A DNA stretch of 64,000 nucleotides from an uncultured Eubacteriales bacterium (lineage in GTDB: Bacteria > Bacillota > Clostridia > Christensenellales > CAG-314). A program made the position numbers and the translations under genes. Positions 54,830-63,119 of the stretch are shown piece by piece (the stretch's first letter is position 1; each line of letters opens with the position of its first letter). The stretch is taken from assembly GCA_948938605.1 (NCBI GenBank), contig CARAIG010000047.1, positions 1-64,000 on the forward strand, given 5' to 3'. The notes under the pieces were generated by a model. That model had not been told where the DNA came from. It did no database searches and saw only the letters and a list, made by a program, of their open reading frames with translations.

Positions 54830-54884
54830 TTTTTTTCTCCTTTTATTTTAAGCGTTAACCGCTTTAAATACCAAAATACTTTTG

Positions 54885-56366
54885 TTATTCAACAATTAAA
54901 ATATCTGTGTAATTTGTTACACGTATTTGATATTCATTGTTATTGTTATAATTGTACCAATCTACCATTCCAACAACGGAAATCGTTTTGCCTTCAAATT
55001 CGTCTTGAGTTACTAAATCGTACAAACCGGTAGATTCGTTTAATTTGTAAAGTTTTTCCGTACGAACGGTAATTTTGTTGCCGTTGGAATCTTCACAATA
55101 AAGCGACATTGCACCTTTACTTGTTCCGCTAGGAGTTGTATAAATGCGTGTAATTGTAAGATTTTTCATAGTAACCGAAGTGTCTACCAACAGTTGATGA
55201 AGTTTGAAAGTTTTAGGAACGGTATCTTCCGAATTAGGATCATAAACATTAACTGTCCTGTTTGAATTAAACTCAGGAATAGTAAGTTCAACAGGCTCAA
55301 CAGGTTCGCCGACTCCATCCAACTTGATTGTGTTGTTGGGGTCCTTGGAGTTAACAACGTTATACGACAAACCGGACACTTGCCACGATCCGTTAAAGTT
55401 TTGTGCAGTACCTACCACACGTACGTGATTACCAATATTTAATGCATCCTTAATTTTAGCATTTGAACCATTGTAATAAACGGAAATTCCGTAATACAAA
55501 TCGTCTTCCTCACAATACCATTGCACGTATGTGCTACCATCATAGGAACCTGTCACATAGCCTTCAAAAGCCACTTTTATTCCGTCATATTGATCGAAAT
55601 TAGTACGTAATTCTTTAAGGTCTATTTCCTTTGCTGTTCCGTAATAGTAGTTTTCGTCTTTCAACTTGGAGTGCACAATAAGTTTAGCTTTAACGGCTTG
55701 TTGAAGAGCATTCATACAATACTCGCCATAACGGTTGTCGCTTGCGCTGGAACCGTAACCGTAACCTTTTTGCAACAACTCTAAATTAAGGTTGCGCCAG
55801 TCTGACTCCGCATCGGGTTTATACCAAACCCAAGCAAGAGTACGTCCGTAACTGTCGTTGTTCCAAAGATTGTCATCAGTGTCGGATTCGACAAGTACCG
55901 AACCGCCGTTATCTATCGCAGCTTGCAATGTTTCGTGTACATAATTGGAAGCAACTTTGCCGTAAGGCTCGACTTGCCCGGTGCTTTCGGGAGTATTAAC
56001 CGCAAGATAACGCGCCTTTAAAACTCCTTCGGGGTGTTTGTCGGACACGGGCACATTGAAGTGCGTTGTATCGCCGTCAATGTACATACGCACAATGTTT
56101 GCAGCAGTGTATTTTTTTGTATTGGAATTCATATCCAATTGACACTGAGCAACGTAATCCTCCATAGGAAAATCTTCGTCACAAAGTTTGCAAACACCGT
56201 TGACGTAATCGTGACCTTCGACATCACACTTTTTTTTGCCGCATATTGAACAAACATTGTCATCGTTGAATGTGTGTCCGTCAGCGCACTTATCGCACGC
56301 TATTAAACCGGTTAAACACAAACTCAAAGCGACAAGTAAAAGTATAATTTTTACAAATTTATTCAT
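54885..56366 (-). CDS. Lipoprotein with staphylococcal-nuclease-like domain
   Basis: A lipoprotein of 493 residues. Lipobox LIAC (about residue 24) is followed by three short Cys pairs (CDKC, CSICGKKKC, CKLC), resembling zinc ribbons. The SNase-like domain (about 80-240) has VRMYIDGDTTHF, LKARYLAVNTPES and SYGRTLAWVW, containing the Asp21, Arg35, Glu43 and Arg87 equivalents; the Asp40 equivalent is Asn. Two OB-fold-like domains and a last DNA-binding-like domain follow. It probably cuts extracellular DNA or RNA. The start at 56366 has AGAGG. It begins 14 bp after the sugar-binding protein gene. Confidence 0.85.
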   Translation of the reverse strand: MNKFVKIILLLVALSLCLTGLIACDKCADGHTFNDDNVCSICGKKKCDVEGHDYVNGVCKLCDEDFPMEDYVAQCQLDMNSNTKKYTAANIVRMYIDGDTTHFNVPVSDKHPEGVLKARYLAVNTPESTGQVEPYGKVASNYVHETLQAAIDNGGSVLVESDTDDNLWNNDSYGRTLAWVWYKPDAESDWRNLNLELLQKGYGYGSSASDNRYGEYCMNALQQAVKAKLIVHSKLKDENYYYGTAKEIDLKELRTNFDQYDGIKVAFEGYVTGSYDGSTYVQWYCEEDDLYYGISVYYNGSNAKIKDALNIGNHVRVVGTAQNFNGSWQVSGLSYNVVNSKDPNNTIKLDGVGEPVEPVELTIPEFNSNRTVNVYDPNSEDTVPKTFKLHQLLVDTSVTMKNLTITRIYTTPSGTSKGAMSLYCEDSNGNKITVRTEKLYKLNESTGLYDLVTQDEFEGKTISVVGMVDWYNYNNNNEYQIRVTNYTDILIVE

Positions 56367-56380
56367 ATTGCCAACCTCTG

Positions 56381-57856
56381 TTACCATTCGCATTCCGCCA
56401 ATGCACTATCGAAAGCTTCCTTAATTCCTTTCGCAACAGAAGCTTCGTCGCTACCGGAAACTTTAACGCATTGACTAAGCAGAACTTCCATTTGGTCGCG
56501 CGCTTCCGCCGAACCATAGAAAGCAGGGGATACGAAAAATGCTTCTTTAAAATCGATACAAAGTTTTGCAGCCATACCTGCCATATTTTCAGCTGTATTA
56601 GCGTTAGCAATTATATCTGCATAGCCGTCAAGTTTGTTAACGGATTGAATAACGGGCAGGTAACCTGCCGTCGAACCGTAGCGGGCTTCAAATTCCGCAT
56701 TGGTAGTAAGGTACTTAACCAACAACCACGAAGCAACAACTTCCTGCGGGTTAGCAGACTTGAATACGCAAACACTGGGGCCTTGCGAAATAACTTTTGA
56801 GTTGGCAATCGACGTATTGGCTTCCTTTTGAGGAATCATTGTAACGCCCACTTCAAACGGATACTTATTATTTTGCTTAGCCGGCACTTGCTTAGCCGCT
56901 CCGGCAGACGAACCGATAGAAATGTAAGATTTTTTACCCTCGGCGCTGGATGTAGACGTAAAGTAAGTGCTTGTATATGTGCCTTGAAGCAAATATTTGG
57001 TGGTAAACCAGTTCTTTTGATACCATCTACGAAGAGTAGTCAACATTTTTTGGTTTTGTTCGTTGTGGAACAAGTAGTGATCGCCTGTGGCGCTGGTATA
57101 ACCGCTTTGATATTGTTCAAACAAAGTGATAAGCCAGTTTGAACCGGAGTCTACGCCCAAAGGAGTACAATTGGGGTCCTTATCCTTAATGAAAGCAAGA
57201 GCATATTCCATACTTGTTTTATCGCTTGTTTCCAATCCTTGTTTTCCGTCGGTTGCAAACCAGTGATCCGGCACTTGAAGTCCCCATTGTTCGAACGACG
57301 TCTTATTGTAATACATCAATTCGGTCGACTTTGCAAATGGTAACATATACATTTTGTCGTCGCCGAAAGACTTACCTTCATTGTAGTACGCTTCGATAAA
57401 GTCATCTTTTTGTGCGTCCGTCAACCCCAAAATTTCAGTTGTACCGTCAGCGCGTTCAACTTCTATTTGACTTTCGATAAGGCTGTCAAGCGTAACTACT
57501 GCGCGCGATTTGTTGTACATAGCCACGTGGTCAGAGTAACAGAACGCTACATTGGGAGGCTGATTAGTAGCCAACAAATTTTTGATAAGATCGCGGTTAG
57601 TATCGTAGTCGCCGCCACGAGTGTGATCAATAGTAATGTTGGGGTACAGTTCGTTAAAACCAACCAATGTTTCTTCCAAAATCGTGTTGTAATCCTGTCC
57701 CATACTAGAATAGAACTTGATTGTTACTTCACTGCCGTCATAACCGCCTTCGGGAATTTCAAAGTCGGGAATTTCATTTGGCGTACACGCTACAAAAACA
57801 GCGCATATAGATACGACAAGTGCAACAATCAAAATGCTTGCAAAGATTTTCTTCAT
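56381..57856 (-). CDS. Carbohydrate ABC transporter substrate-binding lipoprotein
   Basis: A solute-binding lipoprotein of 491 residues of the family-1 (UgpB/MalE) type: lipobox VFVAC (Cys about 24), VTIKFYSSMGQDYNTILEET at the start of lobe one, GGDYDTNRDLIKNLLATNQPPNVAF, and LPFAKSTELMYYNKTSFEQWG, as in glycerol-3-phosphate and oligosaccharide binders. It captures substrate outside and delivers it to the two permeases encoded upstream. ATG follows AAGGAG. The last base is 14 bp before the nuclease lipoprotein start. Confidence 0.93.
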   Translation of the reverse strand: MKKIFASILIVALVVSICAVFVACTPNEIPDFEIPEGGYDGSEVTIKFYSSMGQDYNTILEETLVGFNELYPNITIDHTRGGDYDTNRDLIKNLLATNQPPNVAFCYSDHVAMYNKSRAVVTLDSLIESQIEVERADGTTEILGLTDAQKDDFIEAYYNEGKSFGDDKMYMLPFAKSTELMYYNKTSFEQWGLQVPDHWFATDGKQGLETSDKTSMEYALAFIKDKDPNCTPLGVDSGSNWLITLFEQYQSGYTSATGDHYLFHNEQNQKMLTTLRRWYQKNWFTTKYLLQGTYTSTYFTSTSSAEGKKSYISIGSSAGAAKQVPAKQNNKYPFEVGVTMIPQKEANTSIANSKVISQGPSVCVFKSANPQEVVASWLLVKYLTTNAEFEARYGSTAGYLPVIQSVNKLDGYADIIANANTAENMAGMAAKLCIDFKEAFFVSPAFYGSAEARDQMEVLLSQCVKVSGSDEASVAKGIKEAFDSALAECEW

Positions 57857-57926
57857 TGTTTTCTCCTTTTTTTAGTATTTGTTGTTAGTTTGAAAATAAT
57901 TTACATATAACCGTAAAATACAGTTT

Positions 57927-59042
57927 TTATCCTTTAATTCCGCTACGGGATACGCCTTTCATTATGTATTTACGAAGGAAAATAAACACCACAAACAGAG
58001 GTATAGACACCAACGTTACAGCAGCCATTTGTACGGGGTAATTGATTTTGTCCGCATCTATCGTGCCGTCTGCCAAATACACGTAGAATGATGTTCCACG
58101 CAAACCGTTAGTTATAAGTTGGTGAACTTCGTCGTCGGCAACCAAACGCGGCCAAATGTAACTATTCCAACTTCCCATCATTTTTAATATCGTAATAGAT
58201 ATTATTGTGGGCAAAGCCAAGGGAATCATTACTTTCCATAAATATTTAAGGTCGCTCGTTCCGTCTACCTTTGCCGCATAATACAATTCGTCGGGAATTT
58301 GCATAAAGTTTTGACGAAGCAAGTAAATGTAAAATACGCTTACAAGGAAAGGAACTATCAATGCCGTATAGGTATTGCCCCATTTGAAATAGTTTGTAAC
58401 AGTACCGAAGTTTGTAATTGTAAACAGTTCGCCGGGAATCATCATTGTTGCAAGCAAAGCGGCAAACAATGCGTTTTTACCGCGGAATTGCAATCTAGAA
58501 AAAGCAAAAGCGGCAAGTACTGTGATAATTAAAGACAATACAGTAGATACAATGCCTACAAATACGGTGTTTACAAACAATGTTCCGAGATTTGCAGTAT
58601 CAAACGCTTGCGCGTAGTTACTCCACATTATCGTCGTAGGAAAAAACGTCGGCGTCGCACGACTAGCAAATTCCCCCGTCAAAGCGTATTCGTCATAAGT
58701 TTTAAGAGACGATATAATCATCCAATAAAACGGGAACAAAACCGATATTGCAACAGCGATAAGAAAAATATAGATTATCGTTTTAATCGTGATTTTACCC
58801 ACTTTTTGCATACGGGTAATGCTGCTAATGTCACGTTCCTTCATTACGCCCTTACTTAAAACAGATGTATCGGTCAAAGCCTCCGTTACAAGCGTGGGTT
58901 CGGTTACAACATCCGCTACGATGTTTTCCTGTTTAATTTCGCCAACTTTTTCGTCTGTCGGCACTACATCCGACGCAACAGTTACGTTCAACATTTCGTC
59001 CGTAACAGGAGTTGCAGTTTCTTTTGATTTCTTTTCAGCCAT
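57927..59042 (-). CDS. Carbohydrate ABC transporter permease (MalG/UgpE type)
   Basis: A permease of 371 residues with six membrane segments and the EAA-loop YYAAKVDGTSDLKYLWKVMI (residues about 255-274) that docks on the ATPase. Residues 1-85 are an unusual hydrophilic acidic N-terminal extension not found in typical UgpE. ATG 59042 follows GGGAGG. It lies between its partner permease and the binding protein gene. Confidence 0.93.
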   Translation of the reverse strand: MAEKKSKETATPVTDEMLNVTVASDVVPTDEKVGEIKQENIVADVVTEPTLVTEALTDTSVLSKGVMKERDISSITRMQKVGKITIKTIIYIFLIAVAISVLFPFYWMIISSLKTYDEYALTGEFASRATPTFFPTTIMWSNYAQAFDTANLGTLFVNTVFVGIVSTVLSLIITVLAAFAFSRLQFRGKNALFAALLATMMIPGELFTITNFGTVTNYFKWGNTYTALIVPFLVSVFYIYLLRQNFMQIPDELYYAAKVDGTSDLKYLWKVMIPLALPTIISITILKMMGSWNSYIWPRLVADDEVHQLITNGLRGTSFYVYLADGTIDADKINYPVQMAAVTLVSIPLFVVFIFLRKYIMKGVSRSGIKG

Positions 59043-59057
59043 AATTGCACCTCCCTT

Positions 59058-60008
59058 TTAATAATGTACGCGCTTTTTGCTTACGTACATATTAAGCATT
59101 GTTACTGCGAAAATTATCACAAACAATATTAACGCTCCGGCGCTAGCTCTGCCCTCGGCAGGTTTTCCGCTCATAAGATTGGTATTAATAAAACCTACCA
59201 TTGTATTTAAAGCATTTTCGCTTCCCGGAGGCCCCATATTTTCACCAAAGACGCCAACGACGCTGCTGTATTCTTTAAATCCGCCAATGAAGCCCGTTAT
59301 AATGACATATGCGAGCATCGGGGACAACATAGGCACTGTTATACGCCAGAATGTGCGGAAACGGCTTGTTCCGTCCACTTTTGCCGCTTCGTAATACTGC
59401 TTGTTTACGCTTTGAAGACCGCCAAGCAATATAAGAATTTTAAAGGGCAATGCGTTCCAAACTATGTAAACAATCATAACAAACATATTTGCCCAGTAAG
59501 ACGATCCCATATTTACCCAATTGACTGCCTTACCGCCGAAAAACTCTATTATGTTGTTTATAATACCCGCGGTACTGATTATGGGGTTTTCGCCGCCGAT
59601 ACCCGAACCGACCATACTGAACATTGTAGAAAATACAAGACCTATTGCAATCGTGTTGGTTACATACGGTAAAAAGTAAATTGTTTGCAACAGTCTGTTT
59701 AATGCCTTTATAGAATTAAGACAAACGGCAATAATCAAAGCCAACATAGTCGAAATAGGCACCGTAATAACTGTAAGAAGAATCGTATTTAAAAGGCAAG
59801 TTTTAAATCCCGGATACTTTACCACCTTTACAAAATTTTGTACGCCGAAAGAAAACTTTACGCCGCCCACTTCTTCTAACAATGTGTAATCGTCCAAAAA
59901 CGCAATACGCAAAGTGTTAATAATCGGCCAAACTGTAAATATCAGCGTCAAAATTATTACGGGCGATAAATACAGCCAAGCTTTCCATTGTTTTTTATCA
60001 TCTACCAT
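59058..60008 (-). CDS. Carbohydrate ABC transporter permease (MalF/UgpA type)
   Basis: A permease of 316 residues with six membrane segments and EAA-loop YYEAAKVDGTSRFRTFWRIT (about residues 206-225). It pairs with the downstream MalG-type permease. ATG follows GAGGTG. The ATPase gene ends 15 bp upstream. Confidence 0.94.
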   Translation of the reverse strand: MVDDKKQWKAWLYLSPVIILTLIFTVWPIINTLRIAFLDDYTLLEEVGGVKFSFGVQNFVKVVKYPGFKTCLLNTILLTVITVPISTMLALIIAVCLNSIKALNRLLQTIYFLPYVTNTIAIGLVFSTMFSMVGSGIGGENPIISTAGIINNIIEFFGGKAVNWVNMGSSYWANMFVMIVYIVWNALPFKILILLGGLQSVNKQYYEAAKVDGTSRFRTFWRITVPMLSPMLAYVIITGFIGGFKEYSSVVGVFGENMGPPGSENALNTMVGFINTNLMSGKPAEGRASAGALILFVIIFAVTMLNMYVSKKRVHY

Positions 60009-60023
60009 TTAATCACCTCGCAA

Positions 60024-61301
60024 CTATTTGTCAGCTTTTTCCGCAGTCTTTTTTGCGGGCGCTTTTTTCGTCGTTGTTTTTATTGTAGGCTCCTTTTTTG
60101 CAGAAGCCTTTTTTGTTGTTGTCGATTTTTTAGCAGGAGCTTTTTTAGCCGCTTTTTCGGACGCCGATTCTTCTGCCGCAGGTTCTACCGTCTTGGCAAC
60201 GGGAAGTTCAAAGTAAATTCTTTCTTCCGTTTCTTCATCAAAGATAAACACCTTGTGTGATTTTAACGAAAAACGCACACAGCCTTCTGCGTCAGCTTCA
60301 ATCTTGTTGTCAGCATCTACGATTGAGCGAACTTGCGGGTTAAAAGACGCTTCATTTGAAGAAACTACGCTCACGTCACGTCCCATAACTTCAACACTGC
60401 GCAGTTGACAACGCAAAGGTCCGTTTTTATCGTAGATAAAGCCCTCGGGACGTATACCTACGGAAACATTACGGTCGTCAACGCCTTTTACATCCATAAC
60501 AACGTCTTCGCCTATAATCAATTTTTGATTTTCAACCCTACCTTTAAATACGTTAATCGGCGGGGTGCCCAAGAATTTAGCAACGAACAGGTTAACGGGA
60601 TTGTCGTAAACATCCTGAGGCTTACCTATTTGCTGCACCACACCCAATTTCATAACGACAATGAAGTCCGAAATAGACATGGCTTCTTCCTGGTCGTGAG
60701 TGACGAATACGGTTGTAATGCCTGTTTCACGCTGAATACGTTTGATTTCTTCACGTGTTTGCAAACGTAAACGTGCGTCTAAGTTGGACAAAGGTTCGTC
60801 CAAAAGCAAAACTCTGGGCATCTTAACCAATGCGCGGGCAATTGCAACACGCTGTTGTTGTCCGCCCGACAACTCGTTAGGTTTACGATTCATCAATTCG
60901 TCAATTTGAACAAGCTTTGCCGCTTGATACGCCCTTTCCAGCATTTCAGTTTTGGTAAGTTTATCCTTACCCTTGAAATTTTGCAAAGGGAATAGAATAT
61001 TTTGTTTTACCGTCATATGCGGATACAACGCATAGTTTTGGAACACAAGCCCTACCCCACGGTTTTCTGGCGAAAGTTCGGTAACATCGTCATCGCCGAA
61101 GAAAATTTTACCGCTGGACGGTTTTTGCAAACCGCATATCATATACAGCGTGGTGCTTTTTCCGCAGCCTGACGGCCCCAATAAACCGATAAGTTTTCCG
61201 TCGGGAATTTCGTAATTAAACTTATTGACCGCAACGACCTCTTGTCCGTTTTTTGTTCTGCTTGGAAAAATCTTGGTTATGTCTTGCAAAACAACTTTCA
61301 T
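60024..61301 (-). CDS. ABC transporter ATPase (MsmX/UgpC type) with Lys/Ala-rich tail
   Basis: An ABC ATPase of 425 residues that energises the sugar permeases. Walker A GPSGCGKSTT (about 39), signature LSGGQQQRVAIARAL (about 145), Walker B VLLLDEPLSNLDA (about 165), H-loop FVTHDQEEAM, then a TOBE domain (about 245-355). The last 50 residues are a tail of AKKAPAKKST-type repeats, absent from usual MsmX. The M60 peptidase in this window has a similar tail at its N-terminus. ATG 61301 has GGGAG upstream. Confidence 0.94.
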   Translation of the reverse strand: MKVVLQDITKIFPSRTKNGQEVVAVNKFNYEIPDGKLIGLLGPSGCGKSTTLYMICGLQKPSSGKIFFGDDDVTELSPENRGVGLVFQNYALYPHMTVKQNILFPLQNFKGKDKLTKTEMLERAYQAAKLVQIDELMNRKPNELSGGQQQRVAIARALVKMPRVLLLDEPLSNLDARLRLQTREEIKRIQRETGITTVFVTHDQEEAMSISDFIVVMKLGVVQQIGKPQDVYDNPVNLFVAKFLGTPPINVFKGRVENQKLIIGEDVVMDVKGVDDRNVSVGIRPEGFIYDKNGPLRCQLRSVEVMGRDVSVVSSNEASFNPQVRSIVDADNKIEADAEGCVRFSLKSHKVFIFDEETEERIYFELPVAKTVEPAAEESASEKAAKKAPAKKSTTTKKASAKKEPTIKTTTKKAPAKKTAEKADK

Positions 61302-61349
61302 AACATTACTCCCTTGTAATTAGTATATTTGTTAACAAGTACTGATGTA

Positions 61350-61883
61350 CTATTGATTACTCTGCGCGTCGTCCGCTTTGGAAACCGATTCGTCAACGGA
61401 ATCGGTTTGTTGTAATTCCACAACGTTACTTTTACTGTGAGCGCCGTCTTCCTTTAACGTTGCAGTCAAAACGATATTGGCAGCTTGCACTGCCGTAGCC
61501 AAATAGCTAAACACCAAAGCTATAATTATCGACGCCTTAGCGGCTTCATACTCAGTTTTTTTAGCCAAACCGGCTTTTCTCAACTTTTCCAGTGCCTCAA
61601 CGTAAAAATTCGACGTGCTAAACAAATGATAATAAACGATTAGTCCGATAGCCAAAGCCAATCCCAAACCCTTCATAATAAACATAACGACAGGTTTTTC
61701 GTTAAAATTATTTGAAAAGAAAAATACTATCGCACTACCGAAACAAAGCAATACGGATATAATAAGATTGCCCGAATTGTTTTTAAAGGTCAGGTCTGAC
61801 ATAACAATAAATATCAAACCACCAGTAAACATAATTAACACGCCGATGAATAGCGTTATATTTTTTAATTTCGATTTTAACAT
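61350..61883 (-). CDS. Small membrane protein, function unknown
   Basis: A protein of 177 residues with about four hydrophobic segments (about 8-28, 38-55, 65-88, 117-142) and a hydrophilic acidic C-terminus. I do not recognise a family. It lies between the RDD protein and the ABC ATPase in the same operon, so it may help the importer. ATG 61883 follows GGAGG. Confidence 0.75.
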   Translation of the reverse strand: MLKSKLKNITLFIGVLIMFTGGLIFIVMSDLTFKNNSGNLIISVLLCFGSAIVFFFSNNFNEKPVVMFIMKGLGLALAIGLIVYYHLFSTSNFYVEALEKLRKAGLAKKTEYEAAKASIIIALVFSYLATAVQAANIVLTATLKEDGAHSKSNVVELQQTDSVDESVSKADDAQSNQ

Positions 61884-61921
61884 TTTTCCTCCATCTTGTT
61901 ACTATCCGTTAAAACTTGCAA

Positions 61922-62686
61922 TTAATACGTCGATTTTTTCACTTCTTCCTGATGTAAACTTTCCTTATATTCCATCAATTCGTCGTAAGTGGTGAATACC
62001 ATTTGAGTCTGCATATCCACTACTGCTGTATTTGAGAGGACATCGTGAATGCAGGAATTGGTTTTGGTTGCGATAACCACAGCAAGCTGCAATACAACAA
62101 GCAAACCCAACACTATCAAACCCGTTATGCCTAAAATATTGTTATAGAACACCATATAAAGCAACAATATGGGAACCATTGTTTCTATTGTATATTTACC
62201 CAAAATCGACCTGACGAACAATGCAAACGTAGACATTTTTACACTGTTTTTGAACACAACACCTAAATTGAATACTTTTTTTCCAACAGTTCTGCCATTT
62301 TTCAAACAAAGAGGAATAATAAATTCCACAATAATAATAGGGATAAGCGCGCTAAATGTTATTATCAGTAACGGTAAAGTAAGCACTTGATTGTATGCGT
62401 TTTTCGCATCTTCGTTGCTGAAAAAATCTTGCACAGCTTCATTATACCTTACTACATATTCCTCAGTTTGCTTGTTTAATTCTTCTTGTGAAATTAAAAG
62501 ATCGACATTGTGTTTTTCACCGAATTCGACGTAATATTTTTGCAACGCATCGGAATGTTTTTCAATTCCTGTAATAAGAGCCATCAAATACATTACGCCA
62601 ACAGCCAAAATAACTATTAATATAAAATCCAACAACCAAGCGGAAATTCTTTTTAATATACTTGCTTTTTGTAAATCGTAAATCAT
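61922..62686 (-). CDS. RDD-family membrane protein
   Basis: A protein of 254 residues starting with SILKRISAWLLDFILIVILA, the Arg-Asp-containing first segment that defines the RDD family, followed by about three more membrane segments and GRTVGKKVFNLGVVFKN in the last third. RDD proteins are of mixed or unknown function, some linked to Na+ transport. First gene of the operon ahead of the ABC importer. ATG follows GAGGTAAATTA. Confidence 0.88.
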   Translation of the reverse strand: MIYDLQKASILKRISAWLLDFILIVILAVGVMYLMALITGIEKHSDALQKYYVEFGEKHNVDLLISQEELNKQTEEYVVRYNEAVQDFFSNEDAKNAYNQVLTLPLLIITFSALIPIIIVEFIIPLCLKNGRTVGKKVFNLGVVFKNSVKMSTFALFVRSILGKYTIETMVPILLLYMVFYNNILGITGLIVLGLLVVLQLAVVIATKTNSCIHDVLSNTAVVDMQTQMVFTTYDELMEYKESLHQEEVKKSTY

Positions 62687-62834
62687 TAATTTACCTCAAA
62701 TTCCGCCCCGTTTTGCATTATAATCCGACAAACAGCAACATATTTTGCACTTTTGCGCAAATCGTTCGCATTACAGCGACGATACCGTTTTTGCCGTCCG
62801 ATGTTCCCCAAAACATTACCGTTGACGCAACAAT

Positions 62835-62867
62835 AAAAAAAGCACTATTCTAGAATAAAATAGTGCT
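62835..62867 (-). terminator. Terminator overlapping the end of the 28-codon ORF
   Basis: AGCACTATT/AATAGTGCT stem with TTTTTTATTG on the minus strand. Because it lies between a promoter (62977-63005) and the RDD operon start (62686), it could act as an attenuator for that operon. Confidence 0.88.
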
Positions 62868-62936
62868 CGTAAAATAAGGGTGCGACAAGCCAACCTTAAA
62901 GAATGCCGTATTAAGATACTGGATCGTTTGTGACAT
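62850..62936 (-). CDS. 28-residue small protein or leader peptide
   Basis: ATG at 62936 with AAGGAG eight bases upstream opens a 28-codon frame (MSQTIQYLNTAFFKVGLSHP then YFTSTILF, stop TAG at 62850-62852). A promoter lies 41 bp upstream and a terminator hairpin overlaps the stop codon. The peptide is moderately hydrophobic and resembles nothing I know. It may be a leader peptide for the RDD-ABC operon, or a free small protein. Confidence 0.55.
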   Translation of the reverse strand: MSQTIQYLNTAFFKVGLSHPYFTSTILF

Positions 62937-62976
62937 CTCGCTACTCCTTGTCAAATGCTTTTAAAGGTACTAATAT

Positions 62977-63005
62977 AGTCTACCATACATTCTGCAAAAA
63001 AGCAA
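62977..63005 (-). promoter_or_regulatory. Promoter of the 28-codon ORF
   Basis: TTGCTT (63000-63005) and TAGACT (62977-62982), 17 bp apart on the minus strand, TGG before the -10 box. Bases 63006-63119 show nothing further. Confidence 0.65.
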
Positions 63006-63119
63006 TACTAAAACATCAAATTGCAAAATAGTTTTTTATTTATTGCCGCAATTTTCGCTCATTTTCATATAGGTTTGCAACAAAAATTTCACATATATAA
63101 CAAGTAACACTCAACCTTG

